Of a stretch of DNA of 64,000 nucleotides, positions 56,319-64,000 are shown one piece after another. A program made the position numbers and the translations under genes. The stretch covers positions 3,256,501 to 3,320,500 of the forward strand of contig NZ_CP014544.1 of assembly GCF_001586255.1 (NCBI RefSeq). The letters are read 5' to 3'. This DNA is from Zhongshania aliphaticivorans (GTDB lineage: Bacteria > Pseudomonadota > Gammaproteobacteria > Pseudomonadales > Spongiibacteraceae). The notes beneath the pieces are model-generated. The model was not told where the DNA came from, made no database searches, and saw only the letters and a list, made by a program, of their open reading frames with translations. The stretch's first letter is position 1; each line of letters opens with the position of its first letter.

Positions 56319-56914
56319 TACGCAGCCCCCTGATCAATACCGATAACAAGCACATTGTCACCCTCGAAGGAATAAGGGGGAACAATGAGGTTTTGAGACG
56401 CAGGTGAACCCTGATAAACACGGCCAGCCAAGTCGAAACGCGAACCGTGACAGGGGCAAAAAAAGCCGCCTAACCAAGATTTGCCACCGAGATCCGGCAC
56501 GCCCACTTCTGGGTGATGCTTTGGCGCGCAACCTAGGTGCGTACACAAACCAACGAGAACCATATATTCCGGCCGAATTGAGCGGGTCGCCACTTCGACA
56601 TATTCAGGTTGATCGGAACCGCTAGACTCAGGATCTTTTAAGTATTGGCCAAGCTCTTTCAGACCGGCAACCTGCTCTTGGGTGCGACGCACCACATAAA
56701 CAGGTTTACCGCGCCACTCAACAACAACCATCTGACCGGGCTCAAGCTTACTGATATCGGCCTTTACTGGCGCACCAGCAGCCTTAGCTTTAGCACTTGG
56801 ATTCCAAGAACCCACAAATGGCGTTGCTATACCAACGGCCCCGGCGGCACCAACAACAGATGTTGCGGCCGTCAGGAAACGTCGACGTCCTGTATTTACG
56901 CCGTCATTACTCAT
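56318..56914 (-). CDS. petA: Rieske iron-sulfur subunit of the bc1 complex
   Basis: The Rieske subunit passes electrons from ubiquinol to cytochrome c1. The 198-residue protein has a twin-arginine signal-anchor (R10-R11-R12 FLTAATSVVGAAGAVGI). The [2Fe-2S] boxes are C124-T-H-L-G-C129 and C153-P-C-H156, with both disulfide cysteines. It is the first gene of the operon and its stop overlaps the petB start as TAATG. A strong promoter lies about 85 bases upstream. Confidence 0.97.
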   Translation of the reverse strand: MSNDGVNTGRRRFLTAATSVVGAAGAVGIATPFVGSWNPSAKAKAAGAPVKADISKLEPGQMVVVEWRGKPVYVVRRTQEQVAGLKELGQYLKDPESSGSDQPEYVEVATRSIRPEYMVLVGLCTHLGCAPKHHPEVGVPDLGGKSWLGGFFCPCHGSRFDLAGRVYQGSPASQNLIVPPYSFEGDNVLVIGIDQGAA

Positions 56915-56996
56915 GACGATTCCCCCATAACATACGAAAAGTCAGGCTGGCCCCGCTAGATGAGCAGAACCCACTCCAAAATTCCAAATGGGCCAA

Positions 56997-57025
56997 ATAC
57001 TAATGAACTTGACCCATTCTGACAA
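56997..57025 (-). promoter_or_regulatory. Sigma-70 promoter of the petA operon
   Basis: On the minus strand TTGTCA (57025-57020) and TAGTAT (57002-56997) are 17 bases apart. Each matches the consensus at five of six positions or close to it. Start would be near 56990, about 75 bases ahead of petA. Confidence 0.65.
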
Positions 57026-57037
57026 TAATTATGCGCG

Positions 57038-57063
57038 ACAAAGATCTGCATTCAGATCTTTGT
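57038..57063. repeat. Perfect 11-bp inverted repeat upstream of petA
   Basis: ACAAAGATCTG at 57038-57048 and CAGATCTTTGT at 57053-57063 are perfect complements around a four-base loop. It lies 13 bases upstream of the petA -35 and just after the rpsI terminator. No T-run follows in either direction, so an operator for a regulator is as likely as a hairpin. Confidence 0.6.
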
Positions 57064-57074
57064 TCAGGCAAAAA

Positions 57075-57106
57075 AAAACGCCCACATCGTAGCTCGTGGG
57101 CGTTTT
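57075..57106 (-). terminator. Rho-independent terminator of rplM-rpsI
   Basis: AAAACGCCCAC (57075-57085) pairs with GTGGGCGTTTT (57096-57106). On the minus strand the stem is followed by a run of eight T. It lies 47 bases after the rpsI stop. Confidence 0.9.
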
Positions 57107-57152
57107 CCGAAAGCCGCAATGGGCAGTCTCCACAGGCCAGAGGCCGTAGCGG

Positions 57153-57545
57153 TTAACGCTTGGAGAATTGTGGCTTCTTACGAGCTTTACGCAGACCGAC
57201 TTTCTTACGCTCAACTTCGCGTGAGTCGCGGGTTACGAAACCTGCTTTACGCAATGGGCTACGCAGACCTTCGTCGTACTCCATTAGAGCGCGCGTGATG
57301 CCATGGCGAATCGCACCGGCTTGGCCGAAACTACCACCACCTGCGACGGTCACCAAAATATCAAACTTTTCAGACATTTCGACCAGCTCTAGCGGCTGAC
57401 GAACGATCATACGTGCCACTTCACGACCAAAGTACTGGTCAAGAGTGCGATCGTTTACTGAAATAGCGCCGGTTCCTGCTTTCAGGAATACACGGGCTGA
57501 CGAGGTTTTACGGCGACCTGTACCGTAATACTGGGTGGCTGACAT
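57153..57545 (-). CDS. rpsI: 30S ribosomal protein S9
   Basis: S9 binds 16S rRNA in the small-subunit head, and its C-terminal tail reaches the P-site tRNA. The 130-residue protein begins with the family's [19 protein letters not shown]. It has [18 protein letters not shown] in the middle and ends KKPQFSKR, with the universal terminal Lys-Arg. It follows rplM by 12 bases, the conserved rplM-rpsI operon. Confidence 0.98.
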   Translation of the reverse strand: MSATQYYGTGRRKTSSARVFLKAGTGAISVNDRTLDQYFGREVARMIVRQPLELVEMSEKFDILVTVAGGGSFGQAGAIRHGITRALMEYDEGLRSPLRKAGFVTRDSREVERKKVGLRKARKKPQFSKR

Positions 57546-57557
57546 ATTACGCTTCCG

Positions 57558-57986
57558 TTAGATATTCAGTTCAACTGGCTGCTGAGCGGTATGTGGATGC
57601 TCAGTACCAGCGTAGACTTTCAATTTTTTAAACATAGCACGACCCAGCGGGTTCTTGGGCAACATACCCTTTACCGCTCCCTGGATCACACGCTCGGGGG
57701 CTTTCTCGATCAACTTCTCGAAGCTCATCGACTTCAATCCACCCGGATAACCGGTGTGGTGATGATAGATTTTACCACTTGCTTTATTGCCGGTAACGCG
57801 AATTTTTTCCGCATTAACAACAACGATATAATCGCCAGTATCAACATGAGGCGTGTATTCAGGCTTATGCTTACCGCGCAAACGATGCGCAATTTCACTG
57901 GCCAAACGACCCAATGTTTTTTCGGCGGCGTCTACTACGTACCAGTCATGTATTACGTCACTGGGTTTTGCGCTTAAGGTTTTCAT
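57558..57986 (-). CDS. rplM: 50S ribosomal protein L13
   Basis: L13 is an early-assembly protein of the large subunit and in E. coli also represses translation of its own operon. The 142-residue protein shows [58 protein letters not shown] and [19 protein letters not shown]. All are standard. A strong promoter lies 40-70 bases upstream. Confidence 0.98.
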   Translation of the reverse strand: MKTLSAKPSDVIHDWYVVDAAEKTLGRLASEIAHRLRGKHKPEYTPHVDTGDYIVVVNAEKIRVTGNKASGKIYHHHTGYPGGLKSMSFEKLIEKAPERVIQGAVKGMLPKNPLGRAMFKKLKVYAGTEHPHTAQQPVELNI

Positions 57987-58026
57987 GTGTCTCGCCTATA
58001 GGGCCCGTACCGAACAAAGAGCGCGA

Positions 58027-58055
58027 ATACTACATAAGCGCCACAGGTTTTTCAA
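58027..58055 (-). promoter_or_regulatory. Promoter of rplM-rpsI
   Basis: On the minus strand TTGAAA (58055-58050) and TAGTAT (58032-58027) are 17 bases apart. Transcription would start near 58020, leaving a short leader of about 34 bases before the rplM ATG. Confidence 0.7.
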
Positions 58056-58096
58056 GCGGAATGTTTGCTTTTCTGAATGAATAGCGCCAAACACCG

Positions 58097-59194
58097 TCAC
58101 GGACGGTGCTCTTGCCCAAGGTAATCCTCAGACTGCATTTCCAGAAGCCGACTCTGAGTCCGCTCAAACTCAAAATCCAACCGGCCGCCAGTATACAGAT
58201 TCTCTAGCGATACTGCAGCCGACAAAACCAATTTAACGTTGCGATCGTAAAATTCATCGATCAAATTAATGAAGCGTCGCGCCTGATCGTCCCGACCCGC
58301 GCCCATTTGCGGCACATTACTAATCACCACCGCATGAAACACCCTCGCCAATTCAATATAATCATATTGGCTGCGAGGGCCGTCGCAAAGCTCGTCGAAA
58401 TCAAACCAGGCCACGTCGTCCGCGACATATCGGGCCTGGATCTGGCGTCCTTCAATATCCAAACGCTGATCAGCCGTCGCCGCCTCCGGCGCCAAACGCT
58501 GGAAGCTGCGCATCAAGCTCTGCTCCGCCGCGTCACCCAGTGGCTGATAATACAACTCAGCCTGCTCCAAAGCCCGCAGGCGATAATCCACACCACCATC
58601 GACGTTGACGATCTCTGTGCGCCTATTAATAAGGGCGATGGCTGGCAAGAAGCGCGCGCGCTGCAAACCATCTTTATACAAACCATCAGGGATAATATTG
58701 GACGTTGCCACCAAGACCACGCCGCGCTCAAACAAGCGCTCAAACAATCCCGCCAAGATCATTGCATCGGTAATATCTGAGACAAAAAATTCGTCAAAAC
58801 AAATTACCCGCGCCTCATCGGCAATGCGGTCAGCCACAATCACCAGGGGATTCTTTTCACCCGAAAGGGATTTCAACTCTTTATGAACCCGCTGCATAAA
58901 GCGGTGAAAATGCGCTCGCAGCTTATTCTCAAATGGCAGGGTATCGAAAAAGGTATCCATCAGATAGGTCTTACCACGACCCACGCCGCCCCAAAAATAC
59001 AAACCCTTTATATCTGCAACAACTGGGGCGCGCCGCGTCAGGCGCGCCCACAACCCCGCCGCACCAGGCGCAGGCTGGGCAAGCAAGTCATCATACAAAC
59101 GCTGCAAACAGCTAACAGCGTGTTCCTGAGCTGGATCGTAAGAAAAATCAGCTTGCTCTAGATCTCGTCGATATCGCTGTAATGGGGTAGCCAC
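58097..59194 (-). CDS. zapE: Cell division AAA ATPase ZapE
   Basis: ZapE (AFG1/LACE1 family) is an ATPase that joins the Z ring late in division and is needed under some stresses. The 365-residue form starts at GTG 59194 (MATPLQRYRRDLEQ), which has GAGGG seven bases upstream. A TTG at 59212 would add six residues with no ribosome site. Walker A is LYFWGGVGRGKTYLMD, Walker B is VICFDEFFVSDI, and LVATSNIIPDGLYKDGLQR holds sensor 1. It is divergent from zapG. Confidence 0.94.
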   Translation of the reverse strand: MATPLQRYRRDLEQADFSYDPAQEHAVSCLQRLYDDLLAQPAPGAAGLWARLTRRAPVVADIKGLYFWGGVGRGKTYLMDTFFDTLPFENKLRAHFHRFMQRVHKELKSLSGEKNPLVIVADRIADEARVICFDEFFVSDITDAMILAGLFERLFERGVVLVATSNIIPDGLYKDGLQRARFLPAIALINRRTEIVNVDGGVDYRLRALEQAELYYQPLGDAAEQSLMRSFQRLAPEAATADQRLDIEGRQIQARYVADDVAWFDFDELCDGPRSQYDYIELARVFHAVVISNVPQMGAGRDDQARRFINLIDEFYDRNVKLVLSAAVSLENLYTGGRLDFEFERTQSRLLEMQSEDYLGQEHRP

Positions 59195-59344
59195 ATAAAG
59201 ACCCTCGTTCAAGTCGGCGCAACTTTACCGACCCAACCACGAATTGGCAATTTTTTATCGGGGCATACTGAACCCAATCGCGTGAGCAGTTATACTTAGT
59301 GCTAACAAGAGTGACATACACGTCGACTCACCGGAGGAGTTTCT

Positions 59345-59821
59345 GTGCAAGACCTAAGCACCCTGATCACCGTTGCCATCATTTGTTTACTCAGTGGCGC
59401 CGCCATCGGCTACTTCATCTTGGGGCGACTTAAGCCTGAACAGCAAAATCGCGCGGCACTAGAAAAGCAGTTCGGCGAAATGCAACAGCAACAGCAAGAG
59501 TATCAACAGCAGGTCAGCACCCATTTTGACCGCACTGGTGAACTTCTAAATGAACTCGCTGAAAGCTACCGCAGCGTCCACAACCATATTGTAGAAGGCG
59601 CGCAAAACTTACACGCATCGGGCATTAGCCCACTACAAGCGCTACCTGAAGGCCGCCCGGTGCTAGAGAGCAAATCCACCAAGGCTACGCCCTCGGCTCC
59701 ACCGCTGGACTACGCGCCACGCCAACCCGGCAAAAAAGGCGCGTTACACGAAGAGTTCGGCATGGACTCCGAGAAAAAGCCCAAAGATCATATCGACCCG
59801 CCACTTGCGCCGCACCTTTAG
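59345..59821 (+). CDS. zapG: YhcB/ZapG envelope-biogenesis protein (DUF1043)
   Basis: YhcB (ZapG) is an inner-membrane protein with a coiled coil that links cell-wall growth and division in E. coli. The 158-residue protein starts at GTG 59345, with GGAGG seven bases upstream. It has a membrane helix at about 6-27 (ITVAIICLLSGAAIGYFIL), a glutamine-rich coiled coil at 33-60 and the family segment LLNELAESYRSVHNHIVEGA. The C-terminal tail is disordered. It faces away from zapE, another divisome factor. Confidence 0.9.
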   Translation: MQDLSTLITVAIICLLSGAAIGYFILGRLKPEQQNRAALEKQFGEMQQQQQEYQQQVSTHFDRTGELLNELAESYRSVHNHIVEGAQNLHASGISPLQALPEGRPVLESKSTKATPSAPPLDYAPRQPGKKGALHEEFGMDSEKKPKDHIDPPLAPHL

Positions 59822-59828
59822 CAAACCA

Positions 59829-59852
59829 GGCCCCAGCACCAACACTGGGGCC
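59829..59852. terminator. GC-rich hairpin after zapG
   Basis: GGCCCCAG at 59829-59836 and CTGGGGCC at 59845-59852 are perfect complements with an eight-base loop, eight bases after the zapG stop. There is no T-run, so it is a weak terminator candidate. Confidence 0.4.
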
Positions 59853-59887
59853 ACCGCCGCTATTACAAACAAACTAGCGCGAACCCC

Positions 59888-60649
59888 TTAAGCGGGATTA
59901 TCAATATCAATAAACTCGTGCTGTAAGTTGAATTGCGCAGCCAGCGTCCCAGCCAAGGCCTGCACACCATAGCGCTCGGTGGCGTGATGCCCCGCGCCAA
60001 TATAGGTAATACCCAACTCCCGCGCCGCCAATATCGTCGGTTCCGACACCTCGCCACTGAGAAAGGCATCCATGCCTAGCGCCGCCGCTTTTTCAATATA
60101 AGATTGTGCTGCCCCAGTACACCAACCGATACGCCGAATCGGCCGCTCATGGCCCAACTCCAACAACGGACGCCGCCCCAGCACCCTAGCAATATGGTCG
60201 GCAAAATCCTGCGCTGATTGTGGCGCCGCCAACACGCCAATATTACCCACTGAGCGCGGATTACCGGGCTCGAGACCGCCCTCAACCGTAATACCCAGCT
60301 GCTTAGCCAGCTGAATATTATTCCCCAACTCCGGATGCGCATCCAAGGGCAAATGATAAGCTATCAAACTGATATCATGCGCCAACAACAAACCAAGACG
60401 GCGGCGCTTCATACCCACCACACAGGGGTCTTCTCCCCGCCAAAAATAGCCATGATGCACAATAATGGCATCCGCCCGCGCCTCTATCGCTGCTTCAATC
60501 AAGGCCTGGGACGCAGTCACCCCCGACACAATACGGTGCACCTCGGGGCGCCCCGCCACCTGCAGGCCATTCGGGCAATAATCATTAAAATTGTGTGGCG
60601 CCAACAGGCCATCTGCAGCGGCAAGCAAAGCAGACAATGAAACACTCAT
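59888..60649 (-). CDS. Nif3-like dinuclear metal-centre protein (YbgI family)
   Basis: This 253-residue protein belongs to the Nif3/YbgI/GTP-cyclohydrolase-I type 2 family, toroidal hexamers with two metal ions. The cellular role is unclear. The frame opens at 60685, but the ATG at 60649 (MSVSLSALLAAADGLL) has GGGAG five bases upstream. Marks are FNDYCPNGLQVAGRPEV, DAIIVHHGYFWRGEDP with paired metal histidines, IAYHLPLDAHPELGNN, and a late HHATERYGVQALAGTL. It lies divergent from the degS-like gene. Confidence 0.92.
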   Translation of the reverse strand: MSVSLSALLAAADGLLAPHNFNDYCPNGLQVAGRPEVHRIVSGVTASQALIEAAIEARADAIIVHHGYFWRGEDPCVVGMKRRRLGLLLAHDISLIAYHLPLDAHPELGNNIQLAKQLGITVEGGLEPGNPRSVGNIGVLAAPQSAQDFADHIARVLGRRPLLELGHERPIRRIGWCTGAAQSYIEKAAALGMDAFLSGEVSEPTILAARELGITYIGAGHHATERYGVQALAGTLAAQFNLQHEFIDIDNPA

Positions 60650-60734
60650 ACAAGCTCCCAGAAATTCGAAAACGGCGTAAATCATGCTAGGCTAGCACGC
60701 CAGCAGTTTAGTCCAGCCAAAAACGGCCAATTTA

Positions 60735-61799
60735 GTGTATCGCGAGGATCAGCTTTTGAATCTGCCCAACCCCAAAACCCTGATCTGGCCAACGCTTTGC
60801 GGGGCATTACTGGGCCTGTGCATACTCGCTTACCTGCCCGGTCAACCCGACCGCGATTATGTCTATGCGGTAGAGAAAGCCGCGCCAGCGGTCGCCAACA
60901 TCTATACCACAAAGGTTGTGCAACAACGCCACCCACTAGCCAACGACCCGCTATTCAAACATTTTTTTAAACGCAACGGCAAAGCCAAACAGCAACTAGA
61001 GCGCAGCTTGGGTTCCGGCGTTATTGTCAGTGATGCCGGCTATCTATTAACAAACTACCACGTCATTAACGGCGCTGATGAAATTTTAGTCCTGCTCCAC
61101 GACGGCCGCCAAGCTCTCGCTAGCGTGATCGGCAGTGACGCCGACACCGACCTTGCCGTGCTTAAGATAGACCTAGGCAACCTCACTAGTATCACGATTG
61201 GCGACCCCAGCAAAATCCGGGTCGGCAATATCGTGCTTGCCATCGGCAACCCCTACGGCTTCGGCCAAACCGTAACCCAAGGCATTGTCAGCGCCACCGG
61301 ACGCTACGGGCTTGGCCTGAGCCAGTTCGAAAACTATATTCAGACCGATGCCGCCATCAACCCCGGCAACTCTGGCGGCGCCCTCATTGACACCAAAGGC
61401 CGCTTACTGGGTATCAATACCGCCATTTACACTCAGAGTGGCGGCTCTACCGGCATAGGCTTGGCCATCCCCACCGACCTCGCCCTACGCACCATGAGCG
61501 ACTTAATTACTTACGGCCGCCCGTTGCGCGGCTGGCTTGGCATAGAAGTGCAGCCAGTCGGGCTTGGTACCAATGGCGTCGTTATCACAGCCTTAGCGAA
61601 TAGCGGCCCAGCCGAAAAAGCCGGTTTGAAAGTCGGCGATATACTCACTGAGATTAATGGCGAACAAGTTGGCGATGGCCACGCCGGAATGAAGCTAATC
61701 ACCTATACCCGCCCCGGCCAGCACGTGCGAATTGGCTTATTGCGCGGTGAGGAGCTGCTCACGATAGTCACCCAAGTCGCCGAGCGCCCCAATAGCTAA
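60735..61799 (+). CDS. algW: Membrane-anchored HtrA-type serine protease, DegS/AlgW-like
   Basis: DegS/AlgW senses misfolded outer-membrane proteins in the periplasm and starts the cleavage of anti-sigma factor RseA/MucA. The 354-residue protein has one N-terminal anchor helix at about 16-34, a trypsin-like domain with H109 (TNYHV), D139 (DTDLAVL) and S213 (GNSGG), and one PDZ domain at about 265-350. A single PDZ and the anchor separate it from DegP. The GTG at 60735 is used. A TTG at 60756, with AGGA seven bases upstream, could be the real start (MNLPNPKTLIW). The neighbouring hisC matches the algW locus in Pseudomonas. Confidence 0.93.
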   Translation: MYREDQLLNLPNPKTLIWPTLCGALLGLCILAYLPGQPDRDYVYAVEKAAPAVANIYTTKVVQQRHPLANDPLFKHFFKRNGKAKQQLERSLGSGVIVSDAGYLLTNYHVINGADEILVLLHDGRQALASVIGSDADTDLAVLKIDLGNLTSITIGDPSKIRVGNIVLAIGNPYGFGQTVTQGIVSATGRYGLGLSQFENYIQTDAAINPGNSGGALIDTKGRLLGINTAIYTQSGGSTGIGLAIPTDLALRTMSDLITYGRPLRGWLGIEVQPVGLGTNGVVITALANSGPAEKAGLKVGDILTEINGEQVGDGHAGMKLITYTRPGQHVRIGLLRGEELLTIVTQVAERPNS

Positions 61800-61834
61800 G
61801 TCGCCTCTCGGCAGATGAGCTAACCACTTGCCGC

Positions 61835-62902
61835 TTAGCGTGTTGTGCCGAGAACCCGTTGTAGCGATTCAAATAACACCGCACTCTCTTCGGGGCGACC
61901 AACGGTAATACGCAAATATTGCACTACGCGGGCCTGCTTGAAATGACGAACAATAACACCATCTTCGCGCAGCCCTGCCGCCAGTTCGGCGGCGTCGCGA
62001 CTGCGGTGCCGACAAAACACAAAGTTCGCCAGAGACGGCAGTACTTCAAAATCTAAGGCTGCCAACTGCTGCACCAGGTTTTCGCGCTCGGTGATCACCG
62101 CTTGCTGACACTGTTCAAAATAGGCTTGGTCGGCAAAAGACGCCGTCGCGCCAAGTTGGGCGAGGCGATCTAGCGGGTATGAGTTAAAGCTATTTTTAAT
62201 GCGATCTAAGGCTTCGATCAAATCTGGGTGCCCAACCGCAAAGCCCACTCGCAATCCCGCCAAGGAACGCGACTTCGACAAGGTCTGAGTAACCAACAAA
62301 TTAGGATAGTGATTCACTAAACTAATGGCCGATTCGCCACCGAAATCCACATAGGCTTCATCAATCACCACCACAGTTTCGGTATTCACCGCCAATAGCC
62401 GCTCTATTTCCGCCAGTGGTAAAAAACACCCTGTCGGTGCATTTGGGTTGGGGAAAATAATCCCGCCCTTCATACCGGTGTAATCACTAACCCTAATCTG
62501 AAAAGATGCGTCTAGCGGAATCGCCTCATAGGGAATACCGTATAAACCGCAGTAAACGGGGTAAAAACTGTAGGTAATATCTGGAAACAGCAACGGCTTG
62601 CCATGTTGAAATAGGCCGTGGAAAATGTGCGCCAGCACTTCGTCTGAGCCATTACCAACAAACACTTGCGCGCTATCAACGCCGTGATAGTCGGCAATTG
62701 CCGCCTTAAGCTGGTCACTATTGGGGTCAGGGTAGCGGCGTAAATCGTCGTTAAGCCCCTGTTGCATCGCGGCCAAGGCCTGTGGCGATGGCCCATAGGG
62801 GTTTTCATTGGTATTGAGCTTGGTCAGTTTTTGCAGCTTGGGCTGTTCGCCGGGGATATACGGCACCAGATCCTTAACAAAGGGGCTCCAAAACCGGCTC
62901 AT
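61835..62902 (-). CDS. hisC: Histidinol-phosphate aminotransferase
   Basis: HisC transfers an amino group from glutamate to imidazole acetol phosphate, using pyridoxal phosphate. The 355-residue fold-type I protein shows [44 protein letters not shown] and [12 protein letters not shown]. The Schiff-base lysine is in [17 protein letters not shown]. The ATG overlaps the hisD stop by four bases (ATGA), so it follows hisD in one operon. Confidence 0.96.
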   Translation of the reverse strand: MSRFWSPFVKDLVPYIPGEQPKLQKLTKLNTNENPYGPSPQALAAMQQGLNDDLRRYPDPNSDQLKAAIADYHGVDSAQVFVGNGSDEVLAHIFHGLFQHGKPLLFPDITYSFYPVYCGLYGIPYEAIPLDASFQIRVSDYTGMKGGIIFPNPNAPTGCFLPLAEIERLLAVNTETVVVIDEAYVDFGGESAISLVNHYPNLLVTQTLSKSRSLAGLRVGFAVGHPDLIEALDRIKNSFNSYPLDRLAQLGATASFADQAYFEQCQQAVITERENLVQQLAALDFEVLPSLANFVFCRHRSRDAAELAAGLREDGVIVRHFKQARVVQYLRITVGRPEESAVLFESLQRVLGTTR

Positions 62903-64000
62903 ACAGACTCCTCGCCAGCGTCATTCGCTGGTAAAAAACGGTATTCCGCACTGCGGGCGTGAGCCGTTAAGGACTCCCCCCTGGCCAACACCGAGGCCAC
63001 CTTGGCCAACTCTGCAGCACCCGCTGCTGAACAACCAATAATAGATGAGCGTTTTTGAAAATCGTAAACCCCCAGCGGCGACGAAAACCGTGCCGTGCCA
63101 GAGGTTGGCAAAACGTGATTGGGGCCTGCGCAATAATCACCTAGCGCTTCGGGCGTATAACGGCCCATAAAAATCGCGCCCGCGTGGCGAACTTTAGGCA
63201 AATAATCTTGGGCATTATCAAAGGACAATTCCAAGTGTTCCGGCGCAATTCGATTACTAAGTGCGATAGCCTCATCAAGGTCTTTTACCAGAATCAAGGC
63301 GCCACGCGCAGAGAGGGATTGGCGAATAATGTCCGCCCGCTCCGACATCGGCAACAATTTAGTAATACTCGCCTCAACCGCGTCTAAAAAGTCGGCGTCA
63401 GCGCTTAATAATATAGATTGGGCATCTTCGTCGTGTTCCGCCTGGGAAAACAAATCCATGGCGATCCAGTCGGGGTCAGTCTTGCCATCGCAGATCACCA
63501 GTATCTCCGAGGGACCAGCAATCATATCCAGCCCAACACTGCCAAACACCTGACGCTTTGCGGTGGCCACATAGATATTGCCGGGACCGACAATTTTATC
63601 GACTTTTGGAATGGTCGCAGTGCCATAAGCTAAAGCGCCAACGGCTTGCGCCCCACCGATGGTAAATACCCGGTCGACACCGGCAATCGCAGCCGCCGCC
63701 AAAACCATGTCGTTCACAAAGCCTTTCGGTGTGGGCGAGACCATAATCAGCTCATCCACCCCCGCAACTTTGGCGGGTATCGCATTCATTAATACCGATG
63801 AAGGGTAGGTCGCTTTTCCGCCCGGCACGTAGAGACCAACGCGCTCAAGCGGGGTGATTTGCTGACCCAGCACGGTGCCATCAGCCTCGGTATAAGACCA
63901 CGATTCCTGACGCTGATGCTGGTGATAGCTGCGAATGCGCTCGGCGGCTTTTTCTAAAGCCTCACGCACCTCGGCGGGTATCGAAAGTAACGCCGCCTGC
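62899..64000 (-). CDS. hisD: Histidinol dehydrogenase (5' end outside window)
   Basis: HisD oxidises histidinol to histidine in two NAD-dependent steps with a catalytic zinc. About 366 of the usual 430 residues are present, and the N terminus lies beyond the right edge. The frame is open past the GTG at 63969 ([17 protein letters not shown] precedes and continues into it), so that codon is not the start. Visible marks are [72 protein letters not shown] and [18 protein letters not shown]. It overlaps hisC. Confidence 0.97.
   Translation of the reverse strand, partial: QAALLSIPAEVREALEKAAERIRSYHQHQRQESWSYTEADGTVLGQQITPLERVGLYVPGGKATYPSSVLMNAIPAKVAGVDELIMVSPTPKGFVNDMVLAAAAIAGVDRVFTIGGAQAVGALAYGTATIPKVDKIVGPGNIYVATAKRQVFGSVGLDMIAGPSEILVICDGKTDPDWIAMDLFSQAEHDEDAQSILLSADADFLDAVEASITKLLPMSERADIIRQSLSARGALILVKDLDEAIALSNRIAPEHLELSFDNAQDYLPKVRHAGAIFMGRYTPEALGDYCAGPNHVLPTSGTARFSSPLGVYDFQKRSSIIGCSAAGAAELAKVASVLARGESLTAHARSAEYRFLPANDAGEESV

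Noticed and set aside
63967-63969. GTG at 63969 as the start of hisD
   Set aside because: The frame stays open to the right edge and HisD proteins are about 65 residues longer.

Overview
The window is a stretch of gammaproteobacterial chromosome of moderate GC. Gene content and order match the Pseudomonas/Cellvibrio side of the class: nadC-DUF1631-ampD-ampE beside pilABCD-coaE-yacG, and rnpB-rsmI-lpoA-yraN-diaA-dolP-sspBA-petABC-rpsI-rplM-zapE-algW-hisCD beside the dcw cluster. I infer a marine Cellvibrionales/Spongiibacteraceae-like organism from this layout. No rRNA, tRNA, prophage, insertion sequence or CRISPR array was seen.

Positions 1-14,200 form the accessory part. They hold a cobalamin locus: cobO (cut by the left edge), btuF-btuC-btuD import genes, bluB for the lower ligand, cobQ, then cobU-cobT-cobC on the minus strand and a PduO-type adenosyltransferase. 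Together they import corrinoids, adenosylate them, make and activate dimethylbenzimidazole and complete nucleotide-loop assembly. cobS and cbiB are not in the window. The locus is split by a phosphatase island (a metallophosphoesterase lipoprotein, a PhoD-type phosphatase and a small lipoprotein) with a Pho-box-like site. Two non-coding repeat blocks flank parts of it: 3,845-4,246 (GACGTC-rich, with a 79-bp duplication) and 12,962-14,222 (an array of about 250-bp units in an ABAB order).

Positions 14,200-31,300 hold a Mak-like sugar kinase, ampDE, a DUF1631 protein, nadC, the type IV pilus genes pilA (with a sigma-54-type promoter) and pilBCD, coaE, yacG, mutT, argJ, secA and lpxC. Positions 31,300-48,100 are a complete mraZ-to-ftsZ division and cell-wall cluster on the minus strand. 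It is driven by a strong sigma-70-like promoter that is followed directly by four 10-bp-spaced MraZ-type operator boxes. FtsI has SSQ where class B penicillin-binding proteins normally have SSN.

Positions 48,200-64,000 hold the RNase P RNA, envelope genes (rsmI, lpoA, yraN, diaA, dolP), sspAB, and a cytochrome bc1 operon in which cytochrome b and cytochrome c1 are one fused 685-residue protein. Then come rplM-rpsI, the divisome genes zapE and zapG, a Nif3-family gene, a DegS/AlgW-type protease, hisC and the 3' part of hisD. The best candidates for something unusual are the b-c1 fusion, the FtsI active-site change, the ABAB repeat array, the MraZ operator layout and the Pho-controlled phosphatase island inside the B12 locus. 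I did not find a convincing wholly new multi-gene system.
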